Below, one piece after another: positions 15,984 through 23,242 of a DNA stretch of 53,104 nt. The notes beneath the pieces were generated by a model, which saw only the letters and a list, made by a program, of their open reading frames with translations, was not told where the DNA came from and made no database searches. A program made the position numbers and the translations under genes. The stretch comes from an uncultured Pelagibacteraceae bacterium (GTDB lineage Bacteria > Pseudomonadota > Alphaproteobacteria > Pelagibacterales > Pelagibacteraceae): positions 1 through 53,104 of the forward strand of contig CACORY010000007.1 of the NCBI GenBank assembly GCA_902629695.1. The letters are read 5' to 3'. The number at the start of each line of letters is the position of its first letter. The stretch's first letter is position 1.

Positions 15984-17483
15984 TTATTTACATTTTTGAC
16001 ACCAGGTATTTTGATATTTGACATCATTCGGTGTTGAGTAAAATATGTGGTTATTCTTACAAATCCATTTAAGCTTCGTTTTTGTATTAGAGTATTTTTC
16101 AGATAAACAGTCCCCTCCTTTTGACAAGGCTATTTTCCTCATTTCATCTAAAGTTAATTGTTTAGATCCTCCACATTCAGGGCACCAGGTTCCGGTTAAA
16201 ATATTATAAACTCTTGCATTCCAGGTATGACCCTTTGAGCATCTCCATTTTAATGAAGTTGCGGTGTTTATGTAATTTTTTGATAAACATACACCACCTC
16301 TTTCTTTTGCAACATCCTGCATTTTCGAAATTCCTAATCGTCTTTTAAAACCCATTGATTTAGCCGCACATTTTCTGCACCACTTTTTCTGATTTTTTAT
16401 TGAGGCAGGTGTGGCATACCAAGTATGCCCTTCTGAACATTGCCATTTTAACTTTTGATTTGCATTAATATATTTTTTAGACAAACATTTTCCACCTCTA
16501 TCTTTGGCAATTTTTTGCATGGTTTTGATATTGATGACATGTTGGTAGACTTTATTAAAATCAATCTTCTTGGAAAAATCGATATTCTTAATATTAAAAT
16601 TTGAGTTTTCTAATTTTTTTTTAATTAAATTTGGAAGTTCTAAGAGATTATCTTTATATGAAAAAATTAATAAATATACGCCGTTTTTTTTGCATAATCT
16701 TAATTTCTCTTTATCATCATCTATTCTTTTAAATAAATTTTTTTTTGTAGAATAAAAAAATCCAGTTTTATAATGTTGAGGACCATTATACTCAAAACCT
16801 AATTTTATTTCTGAGCAATAACCGTCTAACTCCATTTTTTGATAATTGTAATTAATTAACCATTCTGGATAACTTCTAGGGAACTTTTTATTAAATAGTT
16901 GCTCCATAGTAGTTCTGCATAACGCTTCAGAATAATAAAATACACATTCAGGACACCATTGTCCTTTATTCTTAATACCTCGAGTTGTTGCATCCCATAT
17001 ATGGCCATTAGAACATTGCCATCGCATTTTAGTTTGACTGTTTTTATATTTTTTAGATAATAATTTTCCGCCCCTTTTTTTGGCTAATTCTTGTAATTGT
17101 TCAATTTCTAATTTTTTGCTTCCTCCACAATCAGGACACCAGGAACCTTGTTGAACACTGCTCGGAGTGGTCTCAAATTTATGACCCAATTCGCATAGCC
17201 ATAAAACCTTACTTTTTGCACGTATTATTTTTTTTGATAACAATTTTCCATTGTTTTTTTTTGCTAATAATTTGCACTCTTCAATAGTAACTTTAGATTT
17301 CCCAGAACATTTCGCACAAAAAGAATTTCTATGAATCAATCCTGTTGCTGTTTTAAAAAAAATATGACCATTTTTGCATTTAAATTTGTATTTAGTTTTA
17401 GAATTTATATATTTTGTTGATAAACAGATCCCACCAAAATTTTTTGCCTTTGTTTTAATTTTTTCAATGCCAATTAAACTCAT
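15984..17483 (-). CDS. Zinc-module repeat protein with restriction-endonuclease-like core
   Basis: 499 residues in three parts. Residues 1-184 are three repeats of about 60 residues, each with a GGxxLS..Y...T segment and a CxxGH...C-x2-C set (C36/H40/C56/C59; C97/H101/C116/C119; C157/H161/C177/C180). Residues 185 to about 310 form a core with ELDGYCSEIKLGFEYNGPQH and, 18 residues on, DDDKEKLRLCKKNGVYLLIF, a pattern like Vsr/DUF559-type PD-(D/E)xK nucleases (D220, E231, H237). Three more zinc repeats follow. The repeats resemble the probable zinc-ribbon DUF4379 family known from phages and giant viruses. I infer a DNA-binding nuclease, perhaps mobile. It lies between livJ-2 and livM-2, apparently splitting the importer genes. 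Confidence 0.75.
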   Translation of the reverse strand: MSLIGIEKIKTKAKNFGGICLSTKYINSKTKYKFKCKNGHIFFKTATGLIHRNSFCAKCSGKSKVTIEECKLLAKKNNGKLLSKKIIRAKSKVLWLCELGHKFETTPSSVQQGSWCPDCGGSKKLEIEQLQELAKKRGGKLLSKKYKNSQTKMRWQCSNGHIWDATTRGIKNKGQWCPECVFYYSEALCRTTMEQLFNKKFPRSYPEWLINYNYQKMELDGYCSEIKLGFEYNGPQHYKTGFFYSTKKNLFKRIDDDKEKLRLCKKNGVYLLIFSYKDNLLELPNLIKKKLENSNFNIKNIDFSKKIDFNKVYQHVINIKTMQKIAKDRGGKCLSKKYINANQKLKWQCSEGHTWYATPASIKNQKKWCRKCAAKSMGFKRRLGISKMQDVAKERGGVCLSKNYINTATSLKWRCSKGHTWNARVYNILTGTWCPECGGSKQLTLDEMRKIALSKGGDCLSEKYSNTKTKLKWICKNNHIFYSTPNDVKYQNTWCQKCK

Positions 17484-17489
17484 GGCTTT

Positions 17490-17518
17490 ATTTTATCAGT
17501 GGACAGTCAGCAGACCAA
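17490..17518 (-). promoter_or_regulatory. Probable promoter of the zinc-module nuclease gene
   Basis: Read on the - strand: TTGGTC (17518-17513), a 17-bp spacer, and TAAAAT (17495-17490). Transcription would start about seven bases on, at or very near the A of the ATG at 17483, so the message may be leaderless. No ribosome site is visible before that ATG, which fits. Confidence 0.45.
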
Positions 17519-17526
17519 TATTTATT

Positions 17527-17564
17527 TATAAAAAAAACCCCCAACAAATTAATGCTGGGGGTTT
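17527..17564 (-). terminator. Intrinsic terminator after livJ-2
   Basis: On the - strand AAACCCCCA (17564-17556) pairs with TGGGGGTTT (17543-17535), with a 12-nt loop and a run of T residues after it (17537-17531). It separates the livJ-2 message from the nuclease gene that follows on the same strand. Confidence 0.88.
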
Positions 17565-17579
17565 AAATCTTAAGATAAA

Positions 17580-18770
17580 TTATCTTTGTTTTTTAGTTTT
17601 GAATTTTCCGCCTTTAACTTCTTGTTCTAAGAAAGAACCTTCAGCTTCACCGACGCTAGTAAAAGTAACTCCAGTTGCACCTTCGTAGTCAACTTTTTTA
17701 CCTTTAGCTAATAAATCTAAACCTTTTTTAAGTTCACCTGGATAAATTTTAGTTCCAGGGCCATTAGCAACGTCCATTACATTTTTTGCAATTGATGCTC
17801 TATCTGTAGAACCACCTGCTTGCATAGCTAAAACAATTAACGCTGCAGCATCATAAGATTCTCCTGTGTAAGGCCCTGAGCTATCTATCCCACCAGCACT
17901 CGCTACTTTAGCAAATACACCAGCACCTTTTCCAGTCGATCCTGGCATTGAACCAAAAGATTTTCTTAAATCTTTTCCAAACGCATCAACTAAAGATTGA
18001 CCGATCATACCATCAGATAAAATAAATTTATCAAATGCACCAGAGTCTAAAGATGCTTGGATAATTCCTTTACCACCTTGGTCAAGATATCCAATTACAG
18101 CAACTGCATCTCCACCCGCAGAAGCAAGAGTAGCTACTTCAGAAGAGTAGTCTGCTTTTCCATCCTCATGAGCTGTTACTGTCGTAACTTTAATACCGTG
18201 AGCTTCTACAGCTGCTTTGTAAACATCTGCTAAGCCTTTTCCATAGTCATTATTAGTATAAGTTATTGCAACACTTTTTACTTTTCTATCTTTAGTAATA
18301 TCAGCTAAAATTTGACCACCTCTTGCATCTGATGGGGCAGTTCGAAAAAAATATCCTTTGTCATCAAGAGTTGTTAATCCTGGTGATGTTGCTGATGGTG
18401 ATATCATAACTACACCATTTGGTACTGCAACATTTGAAGCAATTGCTCCAGTCACACCTGAACAGTCAGCACCCATAATAGCAGCAACTCCTTGTGCAAT
18501 TACCCCTTCTGCAGCGGCAGTCGCTGCTGCTGAGTCTACACATGTTGAGTCTGCTCTAATTACCGTGATATATTTTCCACCTAGTAGTGAACCTGAGTCA
18601 GATGCCTCTTTAAAAGCAAGTTCTGCTGAAGCAGCCATCGCTGGTGTAAGAGATTCTATCGGGCCCGTAAATCCCAAAATGACTCCCATTTTTATTCCGT
18701 GTCCATCTGCAGATACATTTGATGTAAAAGATAATATAAATGTAAATACAGCAATTAGTAATTTTCTCAT
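17580..18770 (-). CDS. livJ: Branched-chain amino-acid-type ABC periplasmic binding protein (second cluster)
   Basis: 396 residues with a signal peptide cleaved about after residue 21 (NVSA|DG). The mature part has IKMGVILGFTGPIESLTPAM, GVAAIMGADCSGVTGAI and YTNNDYGKGLADVYKAAVE, all typical of the type I periplasmic-binding fold of LivJ. An AGAAGGA ribosome site precedes the ATG. It is most likely the receptor for the livGFHM-2 set encoded on the opposite strand 2 kb away. It has its own terminator and is divergent from the EutA-like gene. Amino acids are the likely ligands; sequence alone does not decide. Confidence 0.9.
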   Translation of the reverse strand: MRKLLIAVFTFILSFTSNVSADGHGIKMGVILGFTGPIESLTPAMAASAELAFKEASDSGSLLGGKYITVIRADSTCVDSAAATAAAEGVIAQGVAAIMGADCSGVTGAIASNVAVPNGVVMISPSATSPGLTTLDDKGYFFRTAPSDARGGQILADITKDRKVKSVAITYTNNDYGKGLADVYKAAVEAHGIKVTTVTAHEDGKADYSSEVATLASAGGDAVAVIGYLDQGGKGIIQASLDSGAFDKFILSDGMIGQSLVDAFGKDLRKSFGSMPGSTGKGAGVFAKVASAGGIDSSGPYTGESYDAAALIVLAMQAGGSTDRASIAKNVMDVANGPGTKIYPGELKKGLDLLAKGKKVDYEGATGVTFTSVGEAEGSFLEQEVKGGKFKTKKQR

Positions 18771-18887
18771 TATAATCCTTCTAATTTAATTAAATATTAA
18801 TTTATATAATTAGAAATTAAATCTGATTTACAAAAATTTTCAACAAGCAAATTAACTAAATTTGTAGTAGCTTTGGCTAATTTAATT

Positions 18888-19634
18888 ATGAAATCAAACA
18901 AAATAGAGCCAAAATTTATTACAAAACATAATCCTAGAGTTGGATTAATCGCTTTAGCAACTGACTTTATGATCGAAAAGGATTTTATTAATGTGATTAA
19001 AAATAAAGAAATAGATTTTTTTGTAAATAGAATTGAATGTTTCAACCCACTTACAAAAGAAAATCTAATAAAAATGTCTGAAAAAGTTACAGAAGTAACA
19101 AATAATATTTTACCAAATGAAAATATTGATTGTATTGTATATGGTTGCACATCTGGAACAATAGCAGCTGGTTTTGAGTCAATTGAAAAGAAAGTTAAAG
19201 CAGCAAAACCGAAAGCAAAACTTACAACACCTAGCTCCGCAGCTATTAAGGCGTTAAAAAAATTAAATGTTAAAAAATTAGCAATTTTTACTCCGTACAG
19301 TAAAAAATTAAATGATCAAATTACAAACTATTTTTCCGAAGAAAAATTTGATGTTGTATCAAACTCATATTTAGATATTGCAGCGGATTATGATATTGGA
19401 AAAGTTGATCAAGATTTTTTATTTGAGATATTATCAAATATGAATATTGCTGATGCAGATGCATTGTTTATTTCTTGCACAGCTTTACCAGTGTTAAATA
19501 TAATTGAAAAATTAGAAAAAAAAATTAACAAACCTGTTCTATCAAGTAATCAAACTTTAATTTGGAACACTCTAGAGGAAATTGGCAAAAATACAGATAT
19601 TAAAGGATTTGGAAGATTATTTCTAAAAAATTAA
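18888..19634 (+). CDS. eutA: Asp/Glu racemase-superfamily protein, EutA/maleate isomerase-like
   Basis: 248 residues from the ATG at 18888; an extension to a TTG at 18873 is less likely. Two catalytic-type cysteines lie in symmetric positions, C87 in IVYGCTSGT and C197 in FISCTALP, as in maleate cis-trans isomerase, arylmalonate decarboxylase and the EutA protein of ectoine-utilisation operons. RVGLIALATDFMIEKDF is the N-terminal fold signature of this group. The gene ends 2 bp before a DoeA-like ectoine hydrolase, which is the reason for preferring EutA. The substrate is inferred; the superfamily is secure. Confidence 0.75.
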   Translation: MKSNKIEPKFITKHNPRVGLIALATDFMIEKDFINVIKNKEIDFFVNRIECFNPLTKENLIKMSEKVTEVTNNILPNENIDCIVYGCTSGTIAAGFESIEKKVKAAKPKAKLTTPSSAAIKALKKLNVKKLAIFTPYSKKLNDQITNYFSEEKFDVVSNSYLDIAADYDIGKVDQDFLFEILSNMNIADADALFISCTALPVLNIIEKLEKKINKPVLSSNQTLIWNTLEEIGKNTDIKGFGRLFLKN

Positions 19635-19636
19635 TT

Positions 19637-20806
19637 ATGCATTTTGCAAAAGAAGAATACAAACAAAGACTTTTAAAAGTTCAAAAAATGATGCAAGAGA
19701 AAGGTCTTGAACTTTTAATTTCACATGACACTAACAATATAAACTATTTGACTGGTTATGATGCATGGTCTTTTTATTATGCGCAATGTACAATAGTTCA
19801 TATTAATGCTGATGAACCTATATGTTTTGTAAGAGATCAAGATGCTGGAGGGGCTTATATAAAAACTTATCTCAAAAAAGAAAATATAATTGTTTATGAT
19901 GAACATTATATTCATACATGGCCAAAACATCCTTATGATTATCTTGTCAAAGTTATAAAAGAAAAAAAATGGGATAAACTCTCTATAGGTTTAGAAATGG
20001 ACGCACATTATTTTACAGCATTCTGTTATGAAAAAATTAAAAAAGGCTTACCTGATGCGAAGATAAAAGATTCAGATAGATTGGTAAATTGGGCAAGATT
20101 GGTAAAGTCTAATGCTGAGATAAATTTAATGAAATCTGCTGCAAAGATTTCTGAACTAGGGATGAAAAAAGCATTTGAAGTAATTAACCCAGGTGTAAGA
20201 CAATGCGATGCTGTTGGGGAAATTCAAAAAGCATTATTTTATGGAACTCCTGAGTTTGGTGGTGAGTATTCAAGTATTGCAACGCTATTACCAACAGGCA
20301 AAGGGACATCTGCTTCACATTTGACAGCAACGCAAGATGAATTTCTTGAGGGTGAAGCAACAATTATTGAGCTATCTGGAGTATATAAAAGATATCATGC
20401 ACCAATGGCTCGAACAGTATTTCTTGGAAAACCTGACAAATTGAAAATAGAGACAATGAAAAAAACTATTGAAGCATTGCAAGCTGGAATAGATGTAACG
20501 AAACCTGGAAATACTGTTAATGATATTGCGCAAGCATTTTGGAAAGTATTGGATAAATATGGAATACAAAAAAAATCAAGAACTGGTTACTCTATAGGTA
20601 TAGGTTATCCACCTGATTGGGGCGAACATACTTTAAATATTTATAAAGGTGACATGACTCTTTTAGAACCCAACATATGTTTTCATATGATTGCTGTAAT
20701 GCAATTTGGAGATTGGGGTGTGGAAGCCTCTGAAGCAATTAGAGTAACTGATAAAGGAGCAGAACTTTTTTGCAATTTATCAAAAGAACTTCACGTTAAA
20801 AGCTAA
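19637..20806 (+). CDS. doeA: M24-fold hydrolase, ectoine hydrolase DoeA/EutD-like
   Basis: 389 residues with the creatinase N-terminal domain (about 1-140) and a pita-bread C-terminal domain. The metal-binding aspartates of M24 peptidases are absent: the segment is IIELSGVYKRYHAPMARTVF where peptidases have DxGxxY...SDxTRT. This argues for a metal-free hydrolase of the creatinase/DoeA type. GYSIGIGYPPDWGEH and FHMIAVMQFGDWGVEASEA match the C-terminal features I recall for DoeA. DoeA opens the ectoine ring to N-acetyl-diaminobutyrate. The rest of that pathway (DoeB, DoeC, DoeD) is not seen nearby, so related cyclic amidines or amides remain possible. Confidence 0.78.
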   Translation: MHFAKEEYKQRLLKVQKMMQEKGLELLISHDTNNINYLTGYDAWSFYYAQCTIVHINADEPICFVRDQDAGGAYIKTYLKKENIIVYDEHYIHTWPKHPYDYLVKVIKEKKWDKLSIGLEMDAHYFTAFCYEKIKKGLPDAKIKDSDRLVNWARLVKSNAEINLMKSAAKISELGMKKAFEVINPGVRQCDAVGEIQKALFYGTPEFGGEYSSIATLLPTGKGTSASHLTATQDEFLEGEATIIELSGVYKRYHAPMARTVFLGKPDKLKIETMKKTIEALQAGIDVTKPGNTVNDIAQAFWKVLDKYGIQKKSRTGYSIGIGYPPDWGEHTLNIYKGDMTLLEPNICFHMIAVMQFGDWGVEASEAIRVTDKGAELFCNLSKELHVKS

Positions 20807-20816
20807 TTATTTATGG

Positions 20817-20847
20817 TTGATATTTGTTTATACAAATGTTTTATATT
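20817..20847 (+). promoter_or_regulatory. Possible promoter and operator before potA
   Basis: TTGATA (20817-20822) and TATATT (20842-20847) are separated by 19 bp (18 bp if TTATAT is used). Between them lies the palindrome ATTTGTTTATACAAAT (20822-20837), two 6-bp arms with a 4-bp centre. A regulator bound there would block the promoter. No regulator gene is adjacent. Confidence 0.38.
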
Positions 20848-20858
20848 CATTTTAATTT

Positions 20859-21944
20859 ATGTCAGTAAATAAAGAATTCGTAAAATTTGAAAATGTGGAT
20901 AAAAGCTACGATGGTAAAGTCTTAGTTGTTAAAGATCTGCAACTAGATATAGCTGAGGGTGAATTTATAACGATGTTAGGACCATCTGGTTCAGGAAAAA
21001 CGACTTGTTTAATGATGTTAGCAGGTTTTGAAACACCAACAAATGGTGAAATCTATTTAGGGGGAAAAGCTATCTCAAGTATTCCTCCTCATAAAAGAGG
21101 AATTGGAATGGTATTTCAAAATTATGCTTTGTTCCCTCACATGACAGTTTATGAAAATTTAGCATTTCCTTTAAGAGTAAGAAAGATTCCAAAAGATGAA
21201 GCAGATAAAAAAATTGATAAAGCGTTATCAATGGTATCACTTCAGGGTTTTGCAGCTAGAATGCCAGGTCAATTATCAGGAGGTCAACAACAAAGGGTAG
21301 CAGTAGCTCGATCTTTGGTGTTTGATCCACAATTAGTTTTAATGGATGAACCTTTGGGGGCTTTAGATAAAAATTTAAGAGAGAGTATGCAATATGAAAT
21401 TAAGCATATTCATGAAAGCATTGGAGTGACAGTAGTTTATGTTACTCACGATCAAAGTGAAGCTTTAACAATGTCAAATCGTATTGCAGTATTCAATGAT
21501 GGTAAAGTTCAACAACTTTCAAGCCCCGATGAATTGTATGAGAAACCTGTAAATTCGTTTGTAGCGGAATTTATTGGTGAAAATAATACATTCACGGGAG
21601 AAGTGTCAGACATATCAAGTGGCAAATGCAAAGTTAAACTTGCAAACGCAGAAATAGTAGCAAACCCAATATCTGTTAAATCAAAAGGTGAAAGAACAAA
21701 AGTATCACTGAGACCTGAGAGAGCTTTAATTAATCCTAAAGATAACATGGATAATCTTCATAATGGTAAAATCGAAGAAGTTATTTATCATGGCGATCAT
21801 ACCAGAGTTAGGATTAATCTTTTAGGAAACCCTGAATTTATTTTGAAAGTTCCAAATAGTTCTGCTAATCTTGATATTAAATTAGGGAATGAAATTAAAA
21901 TCGGCTGGAATAGTGAAGACGCTAGGGCCCTAGATCCAAAATAA
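20859..21944 (+). CDS. potA: Spermidine/putrescine-type ABC transporter ATPase PotA
   Basis: 361 residues. Walker A GPSGSGKTT, Q-loop MVFQNYALFPHMTVYENL, signature LSGGQQQRVAVARSL, Walker B LVLMDEPLGALD and switch VTHDQSEAL. The C-terminal 120 residues form the TOBE-type regulatory domain (KVSLRPERALI) typical of PotA. It energises the PotBC permease. It is the first gene of the importer set and is separated from potD by 100 bp with its own promoter-like sequence. Confidence 0.93.
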   Translation: MSVNKEFVKFENVDKSYDGKVLVVKDLQLDIAEGEFITMLGPSGSGKTTCLMMLAGFETPTNGEIYLGGKAISSIPPHKRGIGMVFQNYALFPHMTVYENLAFPLRVRKIPKDEADKKIDKALSMVSLQGFAARMPGQLSGGQQQRVAVARSLVFDPQLVLMDEPLGALDKNLRESMQYEIKHIHESIGVTVVYVTHDQSEALTMSNRIAVFNDGKVQQLSSPDELYEKPVNSFVAEFIGENNTFTGEVSDISSGKCKVKLANAEIVANPISVKSKGERTKVSLRPERALINPKDNMDNLHNGKIEEVIYHGDHTRVRINLLGNPEFILKVPNSSANLDIKLGNEIKIGWNSEDARALDPK

Positions 21945-22044
21945 ACATCTTAAAATTATTATATAATCAGTTAAAAAGGGCTGTTGACTCTCTGTCCTGA
22001 AGTTGTTTTAATTTGGTTTATAAAAACGTTTAAACGGAGGAAAA
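21945..22044 (+). promoter_or_regulatory. potD leader with -10 box, palindrome and strong ribosome site
   Basis: The 100-bp gap holds TATAAT (21962-21967), a more GC-rich stretch about 21977-22003 unlike the surrounding AT-rich DNA, the 10-bp palindrome CGTTTAAACG (22027-22036), and GGAGGA (22036-22041) three bases before the ATG. It suggests separate control of the binding protein and perhaps a structured RNA leader. No riboswitch class was recognised by eye. Confidence 0.4.
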
Positions 22045-23172
22045 ATGAAAAAACTAAGTAAAATATTACTAGCTATTTCTTTTGTACTTTCACTAACTAC
22101 TTCAGCATTTGCAACTACTGTTACTGCAGTGTCTTGGGGTGGGGCTTATACTGAGTCTCAAAAGTTAGGTTATGGTGATCCTACTGCAAAAAAACTAGGC
22201 ATTAACATTGCTTGGGTTGATTATTCAGGTGGTTTATCAGAAATCAAAGCACAAAAAGAAGCTGGTAAAATCACGTGGGATATAATCGACGTGTTTGCAA
22301 TGGATACTATCACAGGATGTGACGAAGGTTTATTTGTTGAATTTGATTTTGACAAAGACTTCCCACCTGCTCCAGATGGAACTCCAGCAAGTAAAGATTT
22401 CTTTACTGCAATGCCAAGTAAGTGTGCTGTAGGAAATATTTTATATTCTTGGAACTACGCTTATAACACTAACAATGTTAAAGGTACTCCAAAGACTATC
22501 AAAGATTTCTTTAACACAAAGAAATTCCCTGGAAAAAGAGCTATCTACAAAAGCGCTCTAACTAATTTAGAGATCGCTTTAGCTGCAGATGGTATCAAGC
22601 CAGGTAAAGGCGGAGCAAAAATCTACAAAGCTTTAGAAACAGAAAAAGGTGTTGAAAGAGCAATGAACAAGATCAAAAAACTTTGTACAGACCCTAATGG
22701 TGGATGTGTATTTTGGTCTGCAGGTGCTCAACCACCAGAACTGTTAGTATCAGGTGAAGTAGTAATGGCTACTGGTTGGAATGGTAGATTCTTCAATGCT
22801 GAAATTGGAGAAGGTGCACCAATTAAACAAGTTTGGGATGGCCAAGGTCTTGACTACGAATATTTCGTACAAGTTAAAGGTGGACCGAACGATGCTAATG
22901 GTATGGCTAAAAAAGCTTTAGCTATGATGACTAGTTCTGAAATGTTAGCAGGAAGTGCTAAATACATTGCATATGCTCCTTGGAGAAAATCTTCAATTGG
23001 TATTATGGAAAAAGGTGAGCCTTGGTATAAAGATGGTAAGACTAATATGGTACCACAAATGCCAACTGCACCGGCTAACACTAAAAACTACTTCCTAGTA
23101 GATCCAATTTTCTGGGCTGATAACGGAACAGAGCTTGGTGAAAAATGGGAAGCTATGAAAGCTGGTCTATAA
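22045..23172 (+). CDS. potD: Polyamine-type ABC periplasmic binding protein PotD
   Basis: 375 residues with a signal peptide cleaved about after residue 23 (SAFA|TT). The mature N-terminus VTAVSWGGAYTESQKLGYGD is typical of PotD/PotF-like and related opine or polyamine binding proteins. The strong ribosome site and the terminator directly downstream predict high expression. It feeds the PotBC permease. Polyamines are the default ligand; the neighbouring EutA-like and DoeA-like genes leave ectoine or other cationic compounds possible. Confidence 0.88.
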   Translation: MKKLSKILLAISFVLSLTTSAFATTVTAVSWGGAYTESQKLGYGDPTAKKLGINIAWVDYSGGLSEIKAQKEAGKITWDIIDVFAMDTITGCDEGLFVEFDFDKDFPPAPDGTPASKDFFTAMPSKCAVGNILYSWNYAYNTNNVKGTPKTIKDFFNTKKFPGKRAIYKSALTNLEIALAADGIKPGKGGAKIYKALETEKGVERAMNKIKKLCTDPNGGCVFWSAGAQPPELLVSGEVVMATGWNGRFFNAEIGEGAPIKQVWDGQGLDYEYFVQVKGGPNDANGMAKKALAMMTSSEMLAGSAKYIAYAPWRKSSIGIMEKGEPWYKDGKTNMVPQMPTAPANTKNYFLVDPIFWADNGTELGEKWEAMKAGL

Positions 23173-23209
23173 TTTAAGTTTTAAAGAACTTAATTATATA
23201 TTATAATTT

Positions 23210-23238
23210 AAGGGCGGTTATTTATAACCGCCCTTTTT
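23210..23238 (+). terminator. Intrinsic terminator/attenuator between potD and potB
   Basis: A perfect 11-bp stem, AAGGGCGGTTA (23210-23220) and TAACCGCCCTT (23225-23235), with a TTTA loop and a T-run to 23238. It ends 4 bp before the potB start, so only read-through transcripts would reach potB and potC unless potB has its own promoter. Confidence 0.92.
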
Positions 23239-23242
23239 ATTT

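Noticed and set aside
15675-17580. Insertion-sequence ends or target-site duplications around the zinc-module nuclease
   Set aside because: I looked for terminal inverted repeats and flanking duplications and found none beyond the livJ terminator.
18358-18789. 143-residue ORF on the + strand
   Set aside because: Antisense to the start of the second livJ; composition mirrors the alanine-rich binding protein and no family features appear.
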